Assembly: GCF_040869045.1 (NCBI RefSeq)
Contig: NC_090320.1
Coordinates: forward strand, 253,890,978-253,954,977
Source of the DNA: Eurosta solidaginis
Taxonomy: Eukaryota; Arthropoda; Insecta; Diptera; Tephritidae
DNA length: 64,000 nt
Direction: 5' to 3'
Below are positions 56,001-64,000 of the stretch, one piece after another; position 1 is the first letter of the stretch, and every line of letters begins with the position of its first letter. Under the pieces are notes generated by a model, which made no database searches, was not told the origin of the DNA, and saw only the letters and a list, made by a program, of their open reading frames with translations. The position numbers and the translations under genes are program-made.

Positions 56001-58483
56001 CCCGTATTAGTCGAGAAAAAGTCCCGAAATGACCCCGACGGGATCCCGGACGAATCCCAAAACCCATCCAGAAATGATGCCGGTAGGTATCCCAAATGAT
56101 CCAGAAATAATCCCGAAATGACCTCGTCGGCATCCCGAACGGATACCGAAAATTATCCAGAAATGATGCCGGAAAGGTCCACAAATGATCCCCTAATAGT
56201 CCCGAAATTACCCTGATGGGATCCCGGACGGATCCCGAAAACCATCCAGAAATGATGCCGGAAGAGCCCCCAAATGATCCCGAAAAAGTCCCCAAATGAC
56301 CCCGACGATATCCCGGACGGATCCCGAAAACCATCCAGAAATGATGCCGGAAGAGCCCCCAAATGATCCCGAAAAAGTCCCCAAATGACCCCGACGAGAT
56401 CCCGCACGGATCCCGAAAACCATCCAGAAATGATGCCGGAAGAGCCCCAAATGATCCCGAAAAAGTCCCCAAATGACCCCGACATACTCCAGAAAAGGTT
56501 CCGAAATGGCTCCGAGGGAATCAACGACGGATCGCGAAAACCATACAGAAATGATTCCGGAAGGATCCCAAAATGATCCCGAAATAGTCCGGAAATGACC
56601 CAGATGGGATCCCGCACAGATCCAGAAATGATCCCGGAAGGGTCCAAAAACTATCCCGGAAAAGTAACAAAAAATCCCGAAATGGCTCCTACGGCATCCC
56701 GGACGGATCCAGAAATGATCTCGGAAGGGTCCCCAAATGATCCCAAAATGGTCCCGAAATGACCCTGATGGATCCGGCAAACCATCAAGAAATTATGCCG
56801 GAAGGGTCCCCAAATTATCCCGAAATAAAACAGAAAAAGTCACGAAACGACCCCTAGAGGATCCCCAAATGATCCCGTATTAGCCCCAAAAAAGTCCCAA
56901 AATGACACTGACGGGATCCCGAAAGGATTCCGAAAACAATACAGAAATGATGCCGGAAAGGTCCTCAAATGATCCCCTAATAGTCCCGAAATGACCGTGA
57001 CGAAAGGGTTCCCAAATGATCCCGTATTAGTCGCGAAAAAGTCCCGAAATGACCCCGACGGGTTCCGGACGGATCCCGACAACCATCCAGAAATGATGCC
57101 GAAAGGGTTCCCAAATGATCCCGTATTAGTCGCGAAAAAGTCCCGAAATGACCCCGACGGGATCCCGGACGGATCCCGAAAACCATCCAGAAATGATGCC
57201 GGATGAGCTCCAAAATTATCCGGAAAAAGTCCCCAAATGACCCCGACGAGATCCCGGACGGATCCCGAAAACCATCCAGAAAAGATGCCGGAAGAGCCCA
57301 CAAATGATCCCTAAAAAGTCCCCATATGACCCCGACGAGATCCCGCACGGATCCCGAAAATCAGCCAGAAATGATGCCGGAAGGGTCCCCAAATGATCGC
57401 GAAGTAGTCCCGAAATGATTCCGGAATACTCCCGAAAATGTTCCAAAATAACCCCGACTGGATCCCGGACGGATCCCGTAAACTATACAGAAATGATCCC
57501 GGAAGGGTCCCAAAATGATCCCGAAATAGTCCCGAAAAAGTCCCGAAATTACCCCGGCGTAATCCCGGACCGATCCCGAAAACCATCCAGAAATGATCCC
57601 GGAAGGGTCTCGATATGACCCTTACGGGATCACAAATAAGGTGAAGCTAATTATAAAACCAAGTTAATAAGGCAGCAGGCGCATTGGAGCGAATAAAAAG
57701 TTTGATAGAAACATACAGGTAAAGCTAATAAAAGCGTGCTAATAAAAACAATTGATGGAGGGCGGATGGCAGGAGTAGAGGAGAGGACCACTGATCGTTC
57801 CTCCAAAATTGTCTAGATCTCGTTCTGTATGTACCAGATACCAAAAACTATTGATTTAGGAGAAAATTTAGATTGAGTTATAACAATTTATGGATTTTAC
57901 ACCAGAGGGGGAGATAAAGGGGGGCGGCCGGAGGGTGTCACTGCTTACTTTGTAAGCCCTCGACTTATTTGACCCCTTGAGTCTGTGATATTGGTGAAGG
58001 CCAGTATACGTAAAGTTATAATGTGTAAAAATTATGAAAAATAATTTCTCGAAGGGTCGTGGGACCGCCACCCCTCTTTCCATGTTCGAAAAAAATTTCG
58101 CTAGTAGACTACTGTCTGTGTCCCAAATTTCATCAAAATCCGTGTAGCCATTCTGGCGTGATTCAGTCGCAAAGACGAAAAAATATAATAATTAAATTAT
58201 AACTGTTCCTAGGGGGCGGGGACCACGCCCCTTTTGAAAAATATATAGCTAGTAGATCCTTCTAGACTATTGGCTATATGTGTGCAAAATTTCATCCAAA
58301 TCGGTCCAGCCGTTCTTGCGTTATTGAGTCACAAAGACAAACGTCTGGACAAACATCCAAACATCCAAACATCCAAACATCCAAACATCCAAACATCCAA
58401 ACATCTAAACATCCAAACATCCAAACATCCAAACATCTTAACATCCAAACTTTCCCATTTATAATATATATTAGAATATTAGA
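53038..58483 (-). mobile_element. Helitron H4, complete, with defined ends
   Basis: 5446 bp, 5' TCTAATATTCTAATATATAT (from 58483) to 3' GGGTAAAGGCTAG (53038) on the minus strand. Flanks ...TTCTATA and TATACGACC combine to the uninterrupted sequence of repeat A at about 5777-5795, so the insertion lies between A and T with no target duplication. Upstream of CTAG the minus strand has GCGGACGGGGCCGC, able to form a short hairpin as in Helitron 3' ends. Inside are a satellite array (53200-57630), a conserved region and an 8-bp microsatellite (58350-58448). Non-autonomous. Confidence 0.92.
53200..57630. repeat. Satellite array (89-bp family) in H4
   Basis: About 4.4 kb. A ~394-bp block is duplicated in tandem (CCCTGACGGATACCGGACGA at 54851 and 55245). 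Minus-strand frames up to 190 codons are repeat artefacts. Confidence 0.88.
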
Positions 58484-60861
58484 TATACGACCGATCTCAT
58501 CCTTTTTTCAGACAACTATATGTGCAATATACGAAATTATTTGGTGAAGTTTGAAGCTTTAATCTGATAAATTGAGGAAGATATGACAAAAATCCTCTTT
58601 TTCTAAAAAATCGGGGGTATGGAGGATATATGATATAGTGATCCGATCCGACCGGTTTCGACAAATGTCTAATCGGATACCTAAATACACCCGCTCACCA
58701 AATTTTATCTAGATATCTTAAAAATTGGGGACTAGTTCGCATACAAACCGACAGACGGACAGACGGACAGGGCTAAATAAACTTTGCTCTTCATCCTGAT
58801 TATTTCGGTATACTTAATGGTGGTTCTATTTATTTTCCTTTAAGGGCTTACAATTTTGGGATTCGTGACGAAGTTAATATACCATTTCATTTTCATGAAA
58901 GGTATAATTATATGGTATATACCAATATAGGTATCAAACGGAAGGTGTAACACTCCTCATATCAATAGAGAAATTTTTAAGTATGTTTGACCTTTAGAGT
59001 TGCCACCTCACTTTATTAATTATATCTCTTTGTACATCCAGTACTATCGCTGAAGCGACTGAAACTTTGTGCATAGGTAATATATAACATTTTAAAACTT
59101 TCCATCTAGGTATTGCCACTGAGGATGTTTTCACAAGGTTGCCTGCCATATTTATGGAACTTAAAAAATTACATGAGATAAGCCAATATGGGTATCAAAC
59201 GAAATCTCTTTGTACATCCACTACTATCACGGAAACGACTGAAATTTTGAATAAAATTTGGTACATCGATAGTGTCTCATATCTTAAGACTTTCTATCTA
59301 GGTATTGCCACTGAGGATATTTACACAAGATAGGCACATATTTGAAATTTAACAAAAAAATACGATGAGATATGCCAGCATGGGTACTAAATGGTAAGTG
59401 TTTCACTCCGAATTCCAATAGAGATGTTTCTAAGTATGGTTGCCACTTATTGTTGCCCCTCATCTAATTATTACGTATACTACAGCGTTTATCAACCACT
59501 ATCTCGGAAACGGATCAATCGATTTGGGTGGAATTTGGTACATCGATAATGTGTTAGATTCTAAGACCTTTCACTTAGTTGTTGTCACTGAGGATTGCGG
59601 CTTGACCCATTTGTATAAAAGTTCCAAGATAGGTTTGAAATTCAGATACGAAAAGTATTTTATTATTAAGAATTCATGAGCTTAACGCCGGCTTATAATA
59701 ATTGAATATTCAATTACTATGTTTTTTCTAAGAGAAACTGAAAAGAAGGAAAGAAACATTTACTGGCATATTGCGATGGATCCATTTCGAAAACCGCCAA
59801 CGTAATCATCATCAAGCAATTTCGTAATGTTATCAAAGGTTTCACCGAGATTCGAGCCGTAATTGACAAAAGTTTGAATTGCTTCGGACTATTCAACAAC
59901 GAATAATGCGATTATGCAACTAGGTTATTATTACATTCTACATACACATATTCTATTGAAGCTTTTAAGAAGTACATACCTTAATGTAAAAGTACCCAAG
60001 GCCCTAGGTTGAAATTATCTGTATAAATTTTTTTTCGAAAAATGTTTAGCCAGTAACTATTGTATATCTTTGTCCAAAATTTCATCAAAATCCGTGTAAC
60101 CGTTCTGACGTGATTCCCGAAATGACCTTGACGGGATGCAGAAAACGATCCAGAAATGATTCCAGAAGGAATACTCCCGAAAAAGTTCCGATATAATCTT
60201 CACCGGAACCCGGAGGGATCCCGAGAACTATCCAGAAATGATACCAGAAGGATCCCCAAATAATCCCGAAAAAGTCCCGAAATGACCCTGACGGAATCCA
60301 GAAATGATAATGGAAGGATCCCCAAATGACCCCGAAATAACTTTGACGGGATCCCGGACATATCCCGAAAATCATTCAGAAATTCCAAATATCTAAACAT
60401 CCAAACTTTCGCATTTATAATATTAATAAGATTAAGATATTTTATTTATTATTTTATTAAGATAAGATTATTGCATGTCTCTTTCTTGACAATTTGTTAC
60501 AATCTAAATCCTCAATACACAATGCTTCCAAAGACTTTACTCGACTCAGCGCCACGTATGCTTGTCTCTCCTCGAACTCCAAAGTATTTTGATGTCACTT
60601 CTACCGGACTGTATGGAATATTCCAAATATGAGCCAAATCGGACCAAAAATACGATTCTTGAAATATTTCGATCCAAGCGCCACCTATCGGACCTTTCAG
60701 GCTGGTAGCTAATCGGGAAGTTACTTAAATTTTAATTACAAAATTCGTAAATAACGGCCGGTCGGCCGCTACACAGAGTCAAGCTAAATAATACCGTTTA
60801 AAAAATACAGTCATTGTAGACATAGCAATTTGATAACACAATTCAACTGCGCAAATATACA
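58484..60861. repeat. Dispersed repeat 'A' copy 2, main part
   Basis: Collinear with 5788 to about 8205, with scattered substitutions and a deletion of roughly 50 bp near 60686 (GGACCTTTC joins AGGCTGGTAGC). It includes the tandem units (58890-59690), the equivalent of the 6744 frame at 59440-59679, and the old Helitron relic (60010-60440). It stops at ...AATATACA, where H5 is inserted. Confidence 0.92.
60010..60440 (-). mobile_element. Old Helitron relic in repeat A copy 2
   Basis: Same relic as 7320-7760: a short CCCGAAATGACC/GATCCAGAAATGAT array (60115-60375), then ATCTAAACATCCAAAC and TTTATAATATTAATAAGATT. Present in both A copies, so it predates their duplication. Confidence 0.65.
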
Positions 60862-63800
60862 TCTAATATCTGATATATATTATAAATGGGAAAGTTTGGA
60901 TGTTAAGATGTTTGGATGTTTGGATGTTTGGATGTTTAGATGTTTGGATGTTTGGATGTTTGGATGTTTGGATGTTTGGATGTTTGTCCAGACGTTTGTC
61001 TTTGTGACTCAATAACGCAAGAACGGCTGGACCGATTTGGATGAAATTTTGCACACATATAGCCAATAGTCTAGAAGGATCTACTAGCTATATATTTTTC
61101 AAAAGGGGCGTGGTCCCCGCCCCCTAGGAACAGTTATAATTTAATTATTATATTTTTTCGTCTTTGCGACTGAATCACGCCAGAATGGCTACACGGATTT
61201 TGATGAAATTTGGGACACAGACAGTAGTCTACTAGCGAAATTTTTTTCGAACATTGAAAGAGGGGTGGGGGTCCCCCCACCCTTCGAGAAATTATTTTTC
61301 ATAATTTTTACACATTATAACTTTACGTATACTGGCCTTCACCAATATCACAGACTCAAGGGGTCAAATAAGTCGAGGGCTTACAAAGTAAGCAGTGACA
61401 CCCTCCGACCGCCCCCCCTTTATCACCCCCTCTGGTGTAAAATCCATAAATTGTTATAACTCAATCTAAATTTTCTCCTAAATCAATAGTTTTTGGTATC
61501 TGGTACATACAGAACGAGATCTAGACAATTTTGGAGGAACGATCAGTGGTCCTCTCCTCTACTCCCGCCATCCGCCCTCCATCAATTGTTTTTATTAGCA
61601 CGCTTTTATTAGCTTTACCTGTATGTTTCTATCTAAATTTTTATTCGCTCCAATGCGCCTGCTGCCTTATTAACATGGTTTTATAATTAGCTTCACCTTA
61701 TTTGTAATCCCGTAAGGGTCATATCGAGACCCTTCCGGGATCATTTCTGGATGGTTTTCGGGATCGGTCCGGGATTACGCCGGGGTAATTTCGGGACTTT
61801 TTCGGGACTATTTCGGGATAATTTTGGGACCCTTCCGGGATCATTTCTGTATAGTTTACGGGATCCGTCCGGGATCCCGTCGGGGTTATTTTGGAACATT
61901 TTCGGGACTATTCCGGAATCATTTCGGGACTATTTCGCGATCATTTGGGGACCCTTCCGGCATCATTTCTGGATGGTTTTCGGGATCCGTGCGGGATCTC
62001 GTCGGGGTCATATGGGGACTTTTTCGGGATCATTTGAGGGCTCTTCCGACATCATTTCTGGATGGTTTTCGGGATCCGTCCGGGATATCGTCGGGGTCAT
62101 TTGGGGACTTTTTCGGGATCATTTGGGGGCTCTTCCGGCATCATTTCTGGATGGTTTTCGGGATCTGTCCGGGATCTCGTCGGGGTCATTTGGGGACTTT
62201 TTCGGGATCATTTTGGGGCTCATCCGGCATCATTTCTGGATGGTTTTCGGGATCCGTCCGGGATCCCTTCGGGGTCATTTCGGGACTTTTTCGCGACTAA
62301 TACGGGATCATTTGGGAACCCTTTCGGCATCATTTCTGGATGGTTTTCGGGATCCGTCCGGGATCCCGTCGGGGTCATTTCGGGACTTTTTCGCGACTAA
62401 TACGGGATCATTTGGGAACCCTTTCTGCATCATTTCTGGATGGTTTTCGGGATCCGTCCGGGATCCCATTAGGGTAATTTCGGGACTATTAGGGGATCAT
62501 TTTGGGACCTTTCCGGCATCATTTCTGGATAATTTTCGGGATCCGTTCGGGATGCCGACGAGGTCATTTCGGGACTATTTCGGGATCATTTGGGATACCT
62601 ACCGGCATCATTTCTGGATGGTTTTTGGGATTCGTCCGGGATCCCGTCGTGGTCCTTTCGGGACTTTTTTTCGACTAATACGGGATCATTTGCGGACCCT
62701 TTCGGCATCATTTCTGGATAGTTGTCGGGATCCCGTCACGGTCATTTCGGGACTATTAGGGGATCATTTGAGGACCTTTCCGGCATCATTTCTGTATTGT
62801 TTTCGGAATCCTTTCGGGATCCCGTCAGGGTCATTTTGGGACTTTTTTGGGCTAATACGGGATCATTTGGGGATCCTCTAGGGGTCGTTTCGTGACTTTT
62901 TCTGTTTTATTTCGGGATCATTTGGGGACCCTTCCGGCTTAATTTCTTGATGGTTTGCCGGATCCATCAGGGTCATTTCGGGACCATTTTGGGATCATTT
63001 GGGGACCCTTCCGAGATCATTTCTGGATCCGTCTGGGATGCCGTAGGAGCCATTTCGGGATTTTTTGTTACTTTTCCGGGATAGTTTTTTGGACCCTTCC
63101 GGGATCATTTCTAGATCTGTGCGGGATCCCATCTGGGTCATTTCCGGACTATTTCGGGATCATTTTGGGATCCTTCCGGAATCATTTCTGTATGGTTTTC
63201 GCGATCCGTCGTTGATTCCCTCGGAGCCATTTCGGAACCTTTTCTGGAGTATGTCGGGGTCATTTGGGGACTTTTTCGGGATCATTTGGGGCTCTTCCGG
63301 CATCATTTCTGGATGGTTTTCGGGATCCGTGCGGGATCTCGTCGGGGTCATTTGGGGACTTTTTCGGGATCATTTGGGGGCTCTTCCGGCATCATTTCTG
63401 GATGGTTTTTGGGATCCGTCCGGGATATCGTCGGGGTCATTTGGGGACTTTTTCGGGATCATTTGGGGGCTCTTCCGGCATCATTTCTGGATGGTTTTCG
63501 GGATCCGTCCGGGATCCCATCAGGGTAATTTCGGGACTATTAGGGGATCATTTGTGGACCTTTCCGGCATCATTTCTGGATAATTTACGGTATCCATCCG
63601 GGATGCCGACGAGGTCATTTCGGGATTATTTCGGGATCATTTGGGATACCTACCGGCATCATTTCTGGATGGTTTTTGGGATTCATCCGGGATCCCGTCG
63701 GGGTCATTTCGGGACTTTTTCTCGACTAATACGGGATCATTTGCGGACCCTTTCGGCATAATTTCTGGATAGTTGTCGGGATCCGCTCGGGATCCCGTCA

Positions 63801-64000
63801 CGGTCGTTTCGGAACTATTAGGGGATCATTTGAGGACCTTTCCGGCATCATTTCTGGATAGTTTTTGGAATCCTTTCGGGATCCCGTCAGGGTCATTTCG
63901 GGGCTTTTTCGGGATCTGGCTTTCAGGATTCGTCTGGGAACCCGTCGGGATCATTTTGGGACCTTCCCAAGATCATTTCTGGATGGATTTCGGGGATTTG
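60862..64000 (+). mobile_element. Helitron H5, runs off the window
   Basis: Plus-strand copy. 5' end TCTAATATCTGATATATATT directly after host A (60861); GGATGTTT microsatellite 60888-60988; conserved region with GGATTTTGATGAAATTTGGG; satellite from 61710 to the edge. The host sequence at the insertion point matches the empty site near 8205 (AATATACA^TACAT). The 3' CTAG end is outside the window. Confidence 0.88.
61710..64000. repeat. Satellite array (89-bp family) in H5
   Basis: Reverse complement of the H1-H4 arrays in the same variant order. It gives a 376-codon plus-strand frame (61751-62881) plus overlapping frames of 158-172 codons; all are products of the stop-free repeat. Confidence 0.88.

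Noticed and set aside
61751..62881. 376-codon open frame, and many similar frames in 25.9-64 kb
   Set aside because: They translate the 89-bp satellite. Overlapping frames are equally open, and there is no start context, domain or conservation beyond the repeat.

Overview
The window is a stretch of insect genome, most likely a tephritid fruit fly or close dipteran. That placement rests on recognising several repeat families (a tRNA-derived SINE, the repeat that opens with a short GTTCGGG...ACCGAAC hairpin, and arrays with GACGGACA motifs); I could not run a search. It looks like heterochromatin or a TE-rich intergenic region. I find no intact host gene. The only host-like coding relic is a dead trypsin-like serine protease at about 8.77-9.45 kb. 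Nearly everything else is nested mobile DNA.

Layout, left to right. 1-345: unassigned flank. 346-5664: 5'-truncated Ty3/gypsy retrotransposon (plus strand) with its 3' LTR. 5665-8210: dispersed repeat 'A', with degenerate tandem units and an old Helitron relic. 8210-10747: unassigned DNA, the protease pseudogene and repeat scraps. 10748-24043: a copy of dispersed repeat 'B', split by an I-superfamily LINE (11161-22776, minus strand, matching target-site duplication). That LINE is itself split by a second gypsy copy (12280-18136) and by a Penelope-like fragment (20991-21714). 24.1-26.0 kb: a fragment of repeat A interrupted by a Jockey-type RT fragment, which carries a SINE with a perfect 11-bp TSD. 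22091-27666 and 27667-33238 are two head-to-tail, almost identical copies of a 5.57-kb segment.

From about 25.97 kb to the right edge the window is dominated by one family of non-autonomous Helitrons. Each has a 3' CTAG end with a GC-rich hairpin, an (AACATCCA)n microsatellite near the 5' TC end and, between them, a 3-4.5 kb satellite array of an 89-bp unit. Copies H0-H3 (31538-52918) lie head to tail on the minus strand. H0 is interrupted by a second, 3.24-kb copy of repeat B (34940-38178) with a 15-bp target duplication. H4 (53038-58483) and H5 (60862 to the window edge, opposite strand) sit in a second copy of repeat A. The uninterrupted copy of A at 5.7-8.2 kb supplies the empty sites: both insertions are exactly between A and T with no duplication, which is the Helitron signature.

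No element here encodes a complete working set of proteins. The gypsy copies come closest: copy 2 keeps a 450-codon integrase with all catalytic residues, but has a stop and a frameshift in gag, a changed protease active site and breaks in RNase H. The biological story is layering: Helitrons spreading and amplifying satellite DNA, LINE-type and LTR insertions into older repeats, and recent tandem duplication. The many long 'ORFs' in the Helitron arrays are a by-product of an 89-bp unit without stops on one strand and are not annotated as genes.
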